The notes: a model not told the origin generated them from the letters alone. Shown: positions 28,920 to 38,409, numbered from the stretch's first letter. The stretch: 64,000 nt of DNA from Acidobacteriota bacterium (GCA_018268855.1 JAFDVR010000013.1:33455-97454), one strand, 5' to 3'. Made by a program: numbers and translations.

Positions 28920-30005
28920 TTAGGGCTGGAGAACAACCTTCAGCGAGTGCTGTCCTGATTCCATCACCTTGAAGGCTTCGGCGAACTGCTCAAGCGGGAA
29001 CTTGTGGGTCACGATATCGCGCACATCGATCTTGCGATTTGCGATGTAGTCGATAGCGCGCGGATACATATACGGTCCGAGGTGAGACCCGAGCACGTCG
29101 AGCTCCTTGCGGTCGCTGATGATGGACCAGTCGCACGTTGCTTCGTCGTTGAAGACGGAGAACTCGACAAAGCGTCCGAGCTTGCGCAACATGGCGAGTC
29201 CCTGATTGACGGCCTTGTGGTGTCCGGTGGCTTCCACGTAGATGTCGCAGCCGTAGCCGTCGGTGATCGCTTTGATCTCTTTCACGACGTCCATCTCACG
29301 CGGATTCCATACGAGATCTGCGCCCATGCGTTTGGCGAGTTCGAGGCGCTCGGGTTTCATATCGAGCACGATGAGTTTCTTGGGATTGCGCAGGCGGAGC
29401 GCGCCGATGATGCCGAGACCCAGTGTGCCTGCGCCGGCGACAACGACGACATCGTCCAGACCGGGATTGGCGCGGTCGGCAGCGTGCAGCGAGCAGGAGA
29501 GCGGCTCGATGAGGATTGCTTCTTCCGAAGGGATCGAGTCGGGCACTTTATGCACGATGCCTTCTTTGGTGTAGATCATGTACTCGGCCATGGCGCCATG
29601 CACGTTCTTCTGAAAGCCGTAGAGATCATGCTTTTCGCACATCCAGTACTGTCCGTGTCCGCAGAAACGGCAGCCCCAGCAGGGGACGATCTGTTCAGAG
29701 ATGACGCGGTCGCCGACCTTTACGCCGCGGCTTTCCGCGCCCGGGCCGAGTGCGACGACGCGGCAGACGAACTCATGGCCGGGGATCATGGGCGGCTTTA
29801 CGTAGCGGGGCTGCTCGGCGTCTCCCCAGAAGGATGGCGCGCCGTGAAAGGTTTTGATGTCGCCCATGCAGATGCCGCAGAGTTCCACTTTGGTGAGAAT
29901 TTCGTTTTCACCGGGAACAGGAACGGGCACTTCTTCGAGACGGTAATCGTGGGGCGCGTAACAGACGACAGCTTTCATCGTCTTTGGAATGGTGATGTCG
30001 GACAT
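28920..30005 (-). CDS. Zn-dependent medium-chain dehydrogenase (erythritol/threitol dehydrogenase-like)
   Basis: 361 residues. The catalytic zinc site is ELCGICMGDIKTFHG with PGHEF, and the structural zinc cysteines lie in CWGCRFCGHGQYWMC. The NAD-binding fold has GAGTLGLGIIG. Overall pattern resembles sugar-alcohol dehydrogenases of the medium-chain family, including erythritol/L-threitol dehydrogenase. It is the last gene after rpiB-, dhaK- and dhaL-type genes, 26 bases after dhaL. That company fits oxidation of a tetritol to erythrulose, but no substrate can be read from the sequence alone. Confidence 0.86.
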   Translation of the reverse strand: MSDITIPKTMKAVVCYAPHDYRLEEVPVPVPGENEILTKVELCGICMGDIKTFHGAPSFWGDAEQPRYVKPPMIPGHEFVCRVVALGPGAESRGVKVGDRVISEQIVPCWGCRFCGHGQYWMCEKHDLYGFQKNVHGAMAEYMIYTKEGIVHKVPDSIPSEEAILIEPLSCSLHAADRANPGLDDVVVVAGAGTLGLGIIGALRLRNPKKLIVLDMKPERLELAKRMGADLVWNPREMDVVKEIKAITDGYGCDIYVEATGHHKAVNQGLAMLRKLGRFVEFSVFNDEATCDWSIISDRKELDVLGSHLGPYMYPRAIDYIANRKIDVRDIVTHKFPLEQFAEAFKVMESGQHSLKVVLQP

Positions 30006-30031
30006 GAATACTCCTCTTGAGGTGCTTATGA

Positions 30032-30691
30032 CTACTTTGTTTTTTCCAACTGAGATTGAAGTGACTGCGCGAGCGAGTTAAGAAGAATGCTGCACGAGGT
30101 TGCGCCTGCGTCGAGCACGCCGCGTGAGCGTTCGCCAAGACGGCTGGCGCGGCCGATACGCGCAATCATGTCGCGCGTGGAATCTTTGCCGGTCTCTGCA
30201 CCTCGCGCCATAGCCTGAAGACACTCGGTAAAGGTTGCGCCGGAAGCGAGCGCAGTGCGGTAGCTGTCGATAGCAGGACAGAGGGAGTCGAGCAGTGTCT
30301 TGTCGCCGGGTTTGGCGCCCCCGATTTCCATCATGCTGTCGCGGCCTGTTTCGAGCATGACGAGGAACGATGGTGCGTCGATGTTTTCCTTGCCCGAGAC
30401 GGACTCCGCCATCGCCATAAACATGCTGCCATAGAGCGGACCGAGCGAGCCGCCGGTTACTTCCAGCAGTGTGGTTCCGAGTGCGTCGAGCGCGGAGGCG
30501 AACGTGAGCTGCTTGCCTTCTACGCTTTCGCGGAAACGCGTGAAACCAGTGCTCATGTTGATGCCGTGATCGCCGTCCCCGATGGCGCCATCGATTTCGC
30601 TGAGCAGTTCGCGGTTGGCATTGATCGCGTTCACTAAGCCCATCACTGCGGGCACGGCATCAGTGGATGCGATGGATTGCGGCGTTGTCAT
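30032..30691 (-). CDS. dhaL: DhaL-type nucleotide-binding kinase subunit
   Basis: The ADP/ATP-binding half of a dihydroxyacetone-kinase-type enzyme. 219 residues, all helical. The Mg-binding signature DGAIGDGDHGINM with its Asp residues is present, as is GGSLGPLYGSMFM. Start overlaps the dhaK stop by 4 bases (ATGA), so the two are translated together and most likely form the kinase. No DhaM-type phosphotransferase subunit is in the window, so it may use ATP directly or a DhaM elsewhere. Confidence 0.91.
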   Translation of the reverse strand: MTTPQSIASTDAVPAVMGLVNAINANRELLSEIDGAIGDGDHGINMSTGFTRFRESVEGKQLTFASALDALGTTLLEVTGGSLGPLYGSMFMAMAESVSGKENIDAPSFLVMLETGRDSMMEIGGAKPGDKTLLDSLCPAIDSYRTALASGATFTECLQAMARGAETGKDSTRDMIARIGRASRLGERSRGVLDAGATSCSILLNSLAQSLQSQLEKTK

Positions 30692-31698
30692 TGCGCTGCT
30701 CCTTGTTCTGTCCAGCCTTCCGAAACAGCAGGCGTATTGAGCAGGCGCTCGAGTTCGTCATCAAGCTTCATGAGCGTGAGCGTGACGCCCATCATCTCCA
30801 GCGACGTGAAGAGGTTTCCGGCGATGGTCTTCGCGACGGTGATGCCTTCCTGCTGCAGACGTTCGGCGACACGGTCGAAAAGGATATAGATTTCCATCAA
30901 CGGTGTTGCGCCAAGACCGGAGACGAGCACCGCGACGCGATCATCTTTCGTGAACGGCAGATCGGGCAGGATAATGTCGAGCATTTTGTCGGCCATCTCG
31001 CTTGCGCTCACGAGAGGAGAAGTCGTGATGCCCGGCTCGCCGTGGTGGCCGATGCCTACTTCCATCTGGCCGTCAGCAATGGAGAAGTTCGGCTTGCCGT
31101 GTGCGGCGATGGTGCAGGGCGTAAGGCCGATGCCGACGCTGCGGGTGTTGTCCAGCGCCTTTTGCGCGGATGCGATGACTTCATCGAGAGATGCGCCTTC
31201 ACTTGCGCGGGCGGCGCCGATCTTCCACATCAGGATTTCGCCGGCTACACCGCGACGGCGGCTGATGTCTTCTTTGGGAGCAGAGGGAACATCGTCGTTG
31301 GCTACTACGGTGCGCACGCGGATACCTTCTTTTTCCGCCAGCTTGATCGCCATCTTTACATTCATGTTGTCGCCGGCGTAATTACCGTAGAGACAGGCGA
31401 CACCTTCGCCGCTGTTGGCAGCGCGCATAGCATCAAAAAAGCTTTTTGCCGTCGGTGAAGAAAAGACTTCACCAATCGCGACCGCATCGAGAAAGTTCTT
31501 TCCGAGATAGCCGAGGAACGCAGGCTCATGGCCCGATCCGCCTCCGGTGACGACGCCAACGCGCTTCGATTTTCCGGCTTGCGCAGATTTCAGTACGCGA
31601 GGATTGTCTGTAGTTTCAATGCGACCAGCATGTGCTTTGACGTAGCCACGAACGGCATCGTCCACAACGTGGTCAGGATGGTTGATAACGCGTTTCAC
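30688..31698 (-). CDS. dhaK: DhaK-type substrate-binding kinase subunit
   Basis: Binds the keto-sugar substrate covalently through a histidine as a hemiaminal. 336 residues, complete. Conserved GGGSGHEPAFLGYLG, then CLYGNYAGDNMNVKMA, and the substrate-holding His in VGIGHHGEPG. Start overlaps the rpiB-like stop by 4 bases. Family substrates include dihydroxyacetone and, in tetritol pathways, D- or L-erythrulose. Here the isomerase partner favours a four-carbon substrate, because dihydroxyacetone phosphate would need no RpiB-type enzyme. Confidence 0.91.
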   Translation of the reverse strand: MKRVINHPDHVVDDAVRGYVKAHAGRIETTDNPRVLKSAQAGKSKRVGVVTGGGSGHEPAFLGYLGKNFLDAVAIGEVFSSPTAKSFFDAMRAANSGEGVACLYGNYAGDNMNVKMAIKLAEKEGIRVRTVVANDDVPSAPKEDISRRRGVAGEILMWKIGAARASEGASLDEVIASAQKALDNTRSVGIGLTPCTIAAHGKPNFSIADGQMEVGIGHHGEPGITTSPLVSASEMADKMLDIILPDLPFTKDDRVAVLVSGLGATPLMEIYILFDRVAERLQQEGITVAKTIAGNLFTSLEMMGVTLTLMKLDDELERLLNTPAVSEGWTEQGAAQ

Positions 31699-32195
31699 AG
31701 TGCTTTCCTTTCGTTGGCTTCGCGCCTTTCATTGGCTTCGCGGGTTTCTTTCGCAATCGCCTCTTCGTAGTCGCAGATACGTTGCACCTTTTGCGTGGAG
31801 TTGCCGCCCTGAAACTCGGAATCGAGCCAGGTGGCGAGAATGGTTTTTGCCAGGGCAGGGCCTACGATGTAAGCGCCCATGGTGAGGATCTGCGCGTTGT
31901 TGCTCTTGCGGGCGCGCTCGGCGGAGTAGGTATCGTGGCATTGGGCCGCGCGTACGCCCGGCACCTTGTTTGCTGTGATGGCAACGCCGATGCCAGTGCC
32001 GCAGAGAAGCACGGCCCGCTCGAACTTTCCGGCGGCCACTTCGCGGGCCACTTGATAGGCGATGTCCGGGTACAGGACCGGCTTGTTGTCGTAGGTACCA
32101 AAGTCAGTCACCTCTACCCCGCGCTCTTGCATGAAAGCAGTGAGAGTTTGCTTCAGGTCATAGGCTGCTTCGTCGCAGCCGATAGCTAGTTTCAT
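31695..32195 (-). CDS. rpiB: RpiB/LacAB family sugar-phosphate isomerase
   Basis: 166 residues. MKLAIGCDEAAYDLK is the family start and VLLCGTGIGVAITANKVPGVRAAQCHD holds the active-site Cys and the substrate loop. Members act as ribose-5-phosphate, allose-6-phosphate, galactose-6-phosphate or erythrulose-phosphate isomerases. In the M. smegmatis and Brucella tetritol pathways such proteins turn erythrulose phosphates to erythrose 4-phosphate, which fits its place here as first gene of an operon with dhaK, dhaL and a dehydrogenase. Confidence 0.9.
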   Translation of the reverse strand: MKLAIGCDEAAYDLKQTLTAFMQERGVEVTDFGTYDNKPVLYPDIAYQVAREVAAGKFERAVLLCGTGIGVAITANKVPGVRAAQCHDTYSAERARKSNNAQILTMGAYIVGPALAKTILATWLDSEFQGGNSTQKVQRICDYEEAIAKETREANERREANERKAL

Positions 32196-32287
32196 TGGAT
32201 TATCGTATTCCGTTGTGCATAATTATTCAGCATAGATATAACTGTGAGGAGTTGAACGTAGCGCGATCATGCTGCCATTGTCAAACG

Positions 32288-33307
32288 TTAGGATTTAGAC
32301 TGAGTGCTTCGGCTGGACGTTCCAGCGGCCTTTCCTTGAGTGGTATCGAGCAGAGCAGTGGCTCCGGCTTCGTCGATTACAAGCGTATTAATGAGATTGC
32401 CTTTGATGGCTGCTGCCACTGCCGGTGCTCGGTCTGCGCCGACGACCACGCCAACACGCCGCGTGATCTGGCGAAGCTGATTGAGTTCCAGGCTAAGGGT
32501 GCGGTCGCGTAGAGAGGTGCGGCACTCTACTCCGCGATGATCGTAGAAGCGGCCGAAGATCTCTCCGGCAGCTTCGGCGTGGCGAAGCTCATTGAGTTCT
32601 GACTTGGAGTAGATGGCGCGGTCCACGAGGACGGATTGTTCGAGGGTTCCGATACCAACCAGAGCAACATCGGCGCGTGCAATGGTGCGGAGTACGTCCT
32701 GAATTTGCGGCAGGCGCATGAATTTCTGGCATGATTCCTTGTCTGGAAAGAGCAGGGGAGCGTTGAGGCTGAGCACGCTGCCATTCCACGCGCGGGCGAA
32801 GGAGCGGCACAGTTCGGCGGCATCAAAAGGGCCAGGCGTGGCGTCGATGTGCCCCATGCCCTGGGCCACGCGCAGGCCGGAGATGCCGTCCACGGGCTGC
32901 ATCTGTTCCACCAACGGCTGCACGGTGCGACCGCCTGCCAGCACAATGAGCGAACGCGGTTGGAACCATTGCCGCACTACGGGCGCGGCAAAGTAGCCAA
33001 GGATCTGGCGCAGCGGTTTTACTTCAACACCGGGGATGCTGTGGACCACAATAGCTTCCACGTCGAAGCGTTTGCGCAGAGATGTTTCGAGCGCCTTGTT
33101 GCGCGATTCGTACTCGGGGACGGAGATGCGGACCAGGCCGCGCTGCTGCGCGATAGCAAGCATGCGCGATACCTTCGATTGCGAAACGCGGACGAAGGTG
33201 CCGATCTCGGCCTGCGACATGCCATCGATGTAATAGAGGCGTGCCGCAAGGATGAGTTGCTGGTCAGTATAGGTGGATGGGGTTTGACCTGCGGCGCCGC
33301 GCTTCAT
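32288..33307 (-). CDS. SorC/DeoR-type transcriptional regulator
   Basis: 339 residues from the ATG at 33307. An N-terminal helix-turn-helix (GMSQAEIGTFVRVSQSKVSR followed by MLAIAQQRGLVRISV) precedes a sugar-phosphate-binding domain with VLAGGRTVQPL and VALVGIGTLEQS. In-frame codons upstream lack conserved features. It ends 92 bases before the rpiB-like start on the same strand, so it is the likely controller of the tetrose-like operon, sensing a phosphorylated intermediate. Confidence 0.88.
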   Translation of the reverse strand: MKRGAAGQTPSTYTDQQLILAARLYYIDGMSQAEIGTFVRVSQSKVSRMLAIAQQRGLVRISVPEYESRNKALETSLRKRFDVEAIVVHSIPGVEVKPLRQILGYFAAPVVRQWFQPRSLIVLAGGRTVQPLVEQMQPVDGISGLRVAQGMGHIDATPGPFDAAELCRSFARAWNGSVLSLNAPLLFPDKESCQKFMRLPQIQDVLRTIARADVALVGIGTLEQSVLVDRAIYSKSELNELRHAEAAGEIFGRFYDHRGVECRTSLRDRTLSLELNQLRQITRRVGVVVGADRAPAVAAAIKGNLINTLVIDEAGATALLDTTQGKAAGTSSRSTQSKS

Positions 33308-33381
33308 ATATATCGAATGTACAAGCTGGCGGGGCAGAACGGCGCATAACATGTAAGTGTTGAAAGGCAAAGATCGAGACG

Positions 33382-34554
33382 ATGCAAGCGCCTTCTGAAA
33401 AGAAAATGGCACGGAATATTGCCGTGGACGTTTACCGCGGTACGGTGATGCTGCTGATGATGGCTGAAGTGCTTCGCCTTGCCACAGTGGCAAAGGGATA
33501 CCCGGACAATCCCATCTGGCAGTTTCTTGGTTATAACCAGACGCATGTGGAGTGGGCCGGTCTGTCGCTGCACGATATGATTCAGCCGTCGTTCACGCTT
33601 CTGGCGGGGGTGGCCCTGCCATATTCCATCCACAGCCGCCAAAGGAGGGGACAGACCTTCCGTTCCATGCTGCTGCATACCATCTGGCGCAGCTTTCTGC
33701 TGGTGATGCTCGGAATTCTGCTGCGCGGCATACAGCATGTCACGTTTGAAGATACGCTTACGCAGATCGGCCTGGGGTACACGGTTGTCTTTCTGCTGGC
33801 CTTTTGCAAACCAAGATGGCAGTGGACCAGCCTTGCTGTCGTTCTGTTTGGCTACTGGCTCGCGTGGGCACTTTATCCCGTGGCGGGAGCAGGTTTTGAC
33901 TATGCGAGTGTTGGCGTGCCTCTCGATTGGCACACACACCTTTTCAGCGGATTTGCCGCGCACTGGAACAAGAACGCCAATCTTGGGGCTGCGTTCGACC
34001 ACTGGTTTTTGAATTTATTTCCGCGGAGCAAACCGTTTCTCTACAACCGGGGCGGATATCTCACACTGAGTTTTATTCCAACGCTGGGAACGATGATTCT
34101 CGGACTGATTGCCGGACGATGGTTTGTTACTTCCGCTCCTTCGATCCCGTTGCGGCGGCTCATAGTGGGCGGACTGCTGCTACTGACTGGCGGTCTGCTC
34201 CTTCACTTCACGGGAATCTGCCCTATTGTGAAGCGCGTGTGGACACCGGCCTGGGTGCTCTTCAGCGGAGGCATCTGCTATCTGGTTCTGGCTGCACTGG
34301 GCTGGCTGATCGATGTGCGGCAACATCGGCGATGGGGAACTGCACTGGTAATTATCGGCACTAACTCTATTGCGGCCTATCTGCTTGCGGAGTTATGCGG
34401 CAGCCCTTTGAACCATCTGATTCGGTTGGGAGGGGGCATGGTGATGCAGCAGCCACATGTGTGGGACAGTCTTGTATTTGGCGCCGTGGAACTCACCCTC
34501 TTCTGGATGGTCCTTTGGACGATGCATCGAAAGAAGATATTCGTCCGCATCTGA
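33382..34554 (+). CDS. DUF5009-like membrane acyltransferase
   Basis: 390 residues with about ten membrane helices. The start RNIAVDVYRGTVMLLMMAEVLRL is typical of the DUF5009 / heparan-alpha-glucosaminide N-acetyltransferase-like group, and HDMIQPSFTLLAGVALPYS is a conserved piece. Later segments: YLTLSFIPTLGTMILGLIAG and TNSIAAYLLAELC. Such proteins likely move acyl groups across the inner membrane onto sugars; the substrate here is unknown. Divergent from the SorC-type gene. Confidence 0.8.
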   Translation: MQAPSEKKMARNIAVDVYRGTVMLLMMAEVLRLATVAKGYPDNPIWQFLGYNQTHVEWAGLSLHDMIQPSFTLLAGVALPYSIHSRQRRGQTFRSMLLHTIWRSFLLVMLGILLRGIQHVTFEDTLTQIGLGYTVVFLLAFCKPRWQWTSLAVVLFGYWLAWALYPVAGAGFDYASVGVPLDWHTHLFSGFAAHWNKNANLGAAFDHWFLNLFPRSKPFLYNRGGYLTLSFIPTLGTMILGLIAGRWFVTSAPSIPLRRLIVGGLLLLTGGLLLHFTGICPIVKRVWTPAWVLFSGGICYLVLAALGWLIDVRQHRRWGTALVIIGTNSIAAYLLAELCGSPLNHLIRLGGGMVMQQPHVWDSLVFGAVELTLFWMVLWTMHRKKIFVRI

Positions 34555-34680
34555 ATTCTCATAGGGCCGAGGGCTCTGCGAGAAAGCGGATTCCGCATAG
34601 TACCTTCGCCTGCGTAAAAGGGCTTTCCAGCAGAGCAGCGAAGACGCTCTCATAAACCCAGCAATCGCGATTTTTTAAGC

Positions 34681-34710
34681 TTGACAGCCTATTCTGCCGG
34701 CGCGTACTCT
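34681..34710 (+). promoter_or_regulatory. Promoter of the TonB-dependent receptor gene
   Basis: A perfect -35 TTGACA (34681-34686), an 18-base spacer and -10-like TACTCT (34705-34710). The same two hexamers at the same spacing occur on the minus strand ahead of the operon starting at 45237, each followed by an inverted-repeat operator. Confidence 0.7.
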
Positions 34711-34722
34711 TCCGCACAAGTT

Positions 34723-34740
34723 CAAGAAACCGGTTTCTCA
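34723..34740. promoter_or_regulatory. LacI-type operator upstream of the TonB-dependent receptor
   Basis: CAAGAAACCGGTTTCTCA is a near-perfect inverted repeat (GAAACC/GGTTTC centred on CG), the usual form of LacI-family sites. It lies 13 to 30 bases past the -10, where a bound repressor would block initiation. A matching site is at 45261-45280. Confidence 0.75.
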
Positions 34741-34839
34741 TATCTGAGCTAAAGTCCCTCTGTCGCATGTTTGTTGAGGGATTCGTCTCTCGCGAGGAAT
34801 TGGAACGGAATGGCCCCTCAAAAAAGGGAGGAGAACATT

Positions 34840-37800
34840 ATGCGGAACCATAGACGGTCAACAGCGTTATCTATTCTGACTGCCTTTTCTCTGCTGCTGA
34901 TGGCGGCGGTTGTGTGTTTGCCAGGTAGGATGCAGGCCCAGACTACGCTGGGTACTTCTAGTGTCGCAGGTACCGTTCGCGACGCGTCTTCCAGCGTCGT
35001 CGCAGGAGCCCATGTGGTCCTTATCGACAAGTTGCATGGCACACAGCGCGATACAGTTACGAACGGTGATGGTGGTTATCAGTTCATCGCTGTGCTGCCC
35101 GGTACATATGCGATCCGAGTAGAGCAGCCAGGTTTCCAGACAACCACGGTGGACAATATCGTGGTTGCCATCGACCAGGTAGCTTCAGTGAACCCGAAAC
35201 TGAGTGTCGGTGAAGTTTCACAGGTAGTGGAGGTCAACGATCAGGGCGGGACGCCACTGCTGGACACTATCTCCAATGCTCTCGGCGAAGTTATGGAAAA
35301 TAGGCGTGTCGAAGAACTACCGCTGAATGGCCGCAATTTTTTACAGCTTGCAAACCTTGTCGGCGGTACACAGCCGAATACGGTCAATAATCAAACAGGA
35401 CACAATAACGCAATCAGCGTTGCCGGAGCCAGCCAGTGGCTTACGGGATACAACATTGATGGCATTGCCACGCGCAGTCCGCGTCTGGGCAACAGCTCTC
35501 TGGGAATTTCGGTTGCGGCGATCGACCAGTTCAAGATCGAGCTTGGCTTTTTTCTTCCGGATAAGGGGCCGCAGGTAGGTATCGTGGACGTGCTTACCAA
35601 AGCAGGTACAAACAAATACCATGGCGAAGTTTATGAATATGTGCGCAATCCTTACCTCAATGCGCATAGTTACTTCGACCAGCCACATCAAAAAGAAAGT
35701 ATCAAGCGCAACCAGTTCGGTTTTTCCATTGGAGGTCCGGTTGCAATTCCGGGATGGTTCAGTGGCCGCGACAAGTTCTGGTTTTTTGGCAACTATGAAG
35801 GAACGCGACAAATCACGCGCAATGTATCTAACCAGTTCGTCCCGACAGCAGCGAACTTCGCCGGTGATTTCAGCAACTTATTGACACCGCAAGATCCTAA
35901 TCAGGCTCCAGCGTATATCTACAATCCGTTTTCGTATAACGCGACAACGCACCAGCGCGCCATTTTCCCGGGGAACGTGATTCCCCCCTCGCTGATCAAT
36001 CCCGTTGCCAAGGCACTGCTGGCCTATTACATTCCGGGTTCTGCAAAAAATATAGATTCAGGTGTGAACCTGACTGGTTATACAGCTAACACGCTCCGCG
36101 ACGACCAGTTCACGATTCGTCTGGACAACGCGATCTCTCAGAATCAATCGATCTATGTGAACTTCTCGTATCAGAACTCGCCGGTGCGTAACACCAACCT
36201 CCAGCCGCTGAAAGGCCTTGGCTACCCGCTGGAGGCATCACTTGGCGTGATCCAGCATACGGTATCGCTAGGCAGCCATTGGTTGAATGTTGCTCGTATC
36301 GGCTTCAATCACGCTTATACCTTCCAGGTAGGCGAAGGACAGGGCGGTCCAGACATTGAGAACCAGATCGGCATTCCGGGTACGCTGGACCCGCACGGTA
36401 TTCCAAACATCACACTTACTAATTACACCGGCCCCGGCAATGCGTATAGCCGCGTTGGTGAAGTCGCGAACGCTTATCAGATAAACGAGGCGCTGAACTA
36501 TACGCGGGGCACGCATAACATATCCTTCGGTGTAGGCATCGTTGATCATCGTGTGAAGCAGCAGAACGCGAATGCCGGCGCTGTGGGAAGTTTGGCTTTC
36601 CAAGGAAATTACACGAAGCAGTTCAACGCTGCGGGAACTGCCTATTTGAAAGATGTTCCTAAAGTAATAAAGTACGGTGACGCCTTCGCGGATTTTCTGT
36701 TGGGTCTGCCGCAGTCGGGCTCCGTTGCCGGATTTCAACCGATTCATTACTACTTCACGGACTTCTATCCTTATTTCCAGGACTCCTGGCGCATCACGCC
36801 CCATTTCACGGTGAATTACGGAGCCTCGTGGTATTACTCCGAAATTCCCAAACCGCAAGGACCCGATGCATTGCTTCCGCATTCATTCGATTTCTCCACT
36901 GGATTGCTCAAATATTCCGCATTGGGTGAAGTCCGCCCGCAAGTGGTCAAGGAAGATTACAACAACATTGCGCCGCGTCTTGGTTTCGTTTATTCGCCTC
37001 CTTTCGATCCGAACACAACCTTTCGTGCCGGTGTAGGCCTTTATTACGGCGAGCTTGGGTTGAACGACGTGCAGTATGGTGTCTCCGCACCTCCGTTCTC
37101 TAATTCTTTCTCGTTTCAGAACGTGGCCACGGCGAACCTGCCTGAGCGTCAATTAGGCAACGGCGTTTTTCCGGTGATCGTATACCCGCCGCTGACGAAG
37201 GACTTTGCGGCGAACCTGCCAAAAGGGGCGTCTTTCAACATCTTCGATGAGAACAACCGGACGCCCTACCTTACGCAATGGACGGCTTCTATACAGCATA
37301 CGTTTGGGCACAACGATCTGATCCAGTTTGACTACATCGGCAACAGCAGCCATAAAAACCCAAACCGCTACAACCTCAATATGTGCCCATACCGCGCGGA
37401 TCTCTTCTGCGACCTTACCAAATTGCCTTATCCCCAATACGGAACCATGTCGTACGTGCCGTACAACACGAATTCCAACTACGAGGCACTCATCACGAAG
37501 TATCGCCATCAGGTAACCCATGGACTTACCCTGCTGGCTAACTTCACCTGGCAAAAGGCCCTCTCGGATGGATTTGAGCCGAATACCGGCGGTGCGAATG
37601 GTATGCAGTCACTCTGCCGCACCTGTGAAAAGGGGCCAACAACATACAACATTCCACTCTCTTTTGTAGTGTCTTCTGTGTACGATCTGCCGTTCGGCAG
37701 GGGAAAGACTTTTGGACGCAACGCAGGTTATTTTGAAAACTTTTTGATTGGCGGATGGCGCCTAAGTGTGATCGGCCGCATGGATCATGGCATGGCCGCT

Positions 37801-38208
37801 AGTGTGACGGCGACGAACGTCACTAATAATGCTGGTGTAATGGAACGCGCCGATCGCGTGCCCGGTTGCTATGCGAATGTTCGCAGCATCAGCAAATATG
37901 TTCGTACCAATAACCACCAATATTTCAATACGGCCTGCTACTCCGTGCCGGATGCCGGATACTTCGGTACTTCGGGTAAGGGCAGCATCTATGAGCCTGG
38001 TCAGGACACATGGGATGCGTCTCTGGTAAAGGGATTCATCTTCACCGAACGTGTCCGGTTAGAGATGCGTGGAGAGTTCTTCAATGTCTTCAACCATGCA
38101 AACTTTATAGGGTTGGGCGAGAATGTCTCGAACCAAGCAACATTCGGTATTGTGACGAATACGAGAGACCCGCGCATCATTCAGGTTGCCGGTATTCTTC
38201 GCTTCTAA
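34840..38208 (+). CDS. Oar-like TonB-dependent receptor with carboxypeptidase-regulatory-like domain
   Basis: 1122 residues. A signal peptide (RRSTALSILTAFSLLLMAAVVC...MQAQ) precedes a CarboxypepD-regulatory-like domain (SVAGTVRDASSSVVAGAHV, GGYQFIAVLPGTYAIRVEQPGF). Then a plug region (ENRRVEELPLNGRNFLQLANL) and a long outer-membrane barrel ending in the aromatic LRF. This architecture is expanded in Acidobacteria and is thought to import glycans or bind large ligands. Start ATG 34840 has GGGAGGAGAAC upstream. A LacI-type operator overlaps its promoter, pointing to induction by a sugar. Confidence 0.92.
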   Translation: MRNHRRSTALSILTAFSLLLMAAVVCLPGRMQAQTTLGTSSVAGTVRDASSSVVAGAHVVLIDKLHGTQRDTVTNGDGGYQFIAVLPGTYAIRVEQPGFQTTTVDNIVVAIDQVASVNPKLSVGEVSQVVEVNDQGGTPLLDTISNALGEVMENRRVEELPLNGRNFLQLANLVGGTQPNTVNNQTGHNNAISVAGASQWLTGYNIDGIATRSPRLGNSSLGISVAAIDQFKIELGFFLPDKGPQVGIVDVLTKAGTNKYHGEVYEYVRNPYLNAHSYFDQPHQKESIKRNQFGFSIGGPVAIPGWFSGRDKFWFFGNYEGTRQITRNVSNQFVPTAANFAGDFSNLLTPQDPNQAPAYIYNPFSYNATTHQRAIFPGNVIPPSLINPVAKALLAYYIPGSAKNIDSGVNLTGYTANTLRDDQFTIRLDNAISQNQSIYVNFSYQNSPVRNTNLQPLKGLGYPLEASLGVIQHTVSLGSHWLNVARIGFNHAYTFQVGEGQGGPDIENQIGIPGTLDPHGIPNITLTNYTGPGNAYSRVGEVANAYQINEALNYTRGTHNISFGVGIVDHRVKQQNANAGAVGSLAFQGNYTKQFNAAGTAYLKDVPKVIKYGDAFADFLLGLPQSGSVAGFQPIHYYFTDFYPYFQDSWRITPHFTVNYGASWYYSEIPKPQGPDALLPHSFDFSTGLLKYSALGEVRPQVVKEDYNNIAPRLGFVYSPPFDPNTTFRAGVGLYYGELGLNDVQYGVSAPPFSNSFSFQNVATANLPERQLGNGVFPVIVYPPLTKDFAANLPKGASFNIFDENNRTPYLTQWTASIQHTFGHNDLIQFDYIGNSSHKNPNRYNLNMCPYRADLFCDLTKLPYPQYGTMSYVPYNTNSNYEALITKYRHQVTHGLTLLANFTWQKALSDGFEPNTGGANGMQSLCRTCEKGPTTYNIPLSFVVSSVYDLPFGRGKTFGRNAGYFENFLIGGWRLSVIGRMDHGMAASVTATNVTNNAGVMERADRVPGCYANVRSISKYVRTNNHQYFNTACYSVPDAGYFGTSGKGSIYEPGQDTWDASLVKGFIFTERVRLEMRGEFFNVFNHANFIGLGENVSNQATFGIVTNTRDPRIIQVAGILRF

Positions 38209-38212
38209 CAAG

Positions 38213-38242
38213 AAGTGCTGTGGGCCCACGCTCACAGCACTT
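38213..38242 (+). terminator. Hairpin after the TonB-dependent receptor gene
   Basis: Perfect 10-bp stem AAGTGCTGTG / CACAGCACTT (38213-38222 with 38233-38242), 10-base loop. No T run follows, so it may act as an mRNA-stability or attenuating element rather than a strict terminator. Confidence 0.5.
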
Positions 38243-38334
38243 GACCGCCAGAATGATGGAATGCTCGCCTGACGTTTATCAGCGGGCAATTTGGATCTGG
38301 TAAGCGCATGCCAGGACTCCTTTCGGCGATTTAG

Positions 38335-38374
38335 CCGGTGTGGGGCGTATCTGCTCCACACCGGTATCTTTTAT
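38335..38374 (+). terminator. Possible terminator ahead of the Tat-exported protein
   Basis: CCGGTGTGG (38335-38343) pairs with CCACACCGG (38356-38364), 12-base loop, followed by TATCTTTT. It lies 127 bases after the receptor stop and only 35 bases before the next start, so it may attenuate read-through. Confidence 0.55.
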
Positions 38375-38409
38375 GCAGACAGATTCGCGCAAGCGGATGG
38401 GGAATGAAG

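Noticed and set aside
29004..30020. Open frame opposite the Zn-dehydrogenase (338 codons)
   Set aside because: Asp/His/Ala-rich shadow translation; the dehydrogenase zinc motifs on the minus strand are clear.
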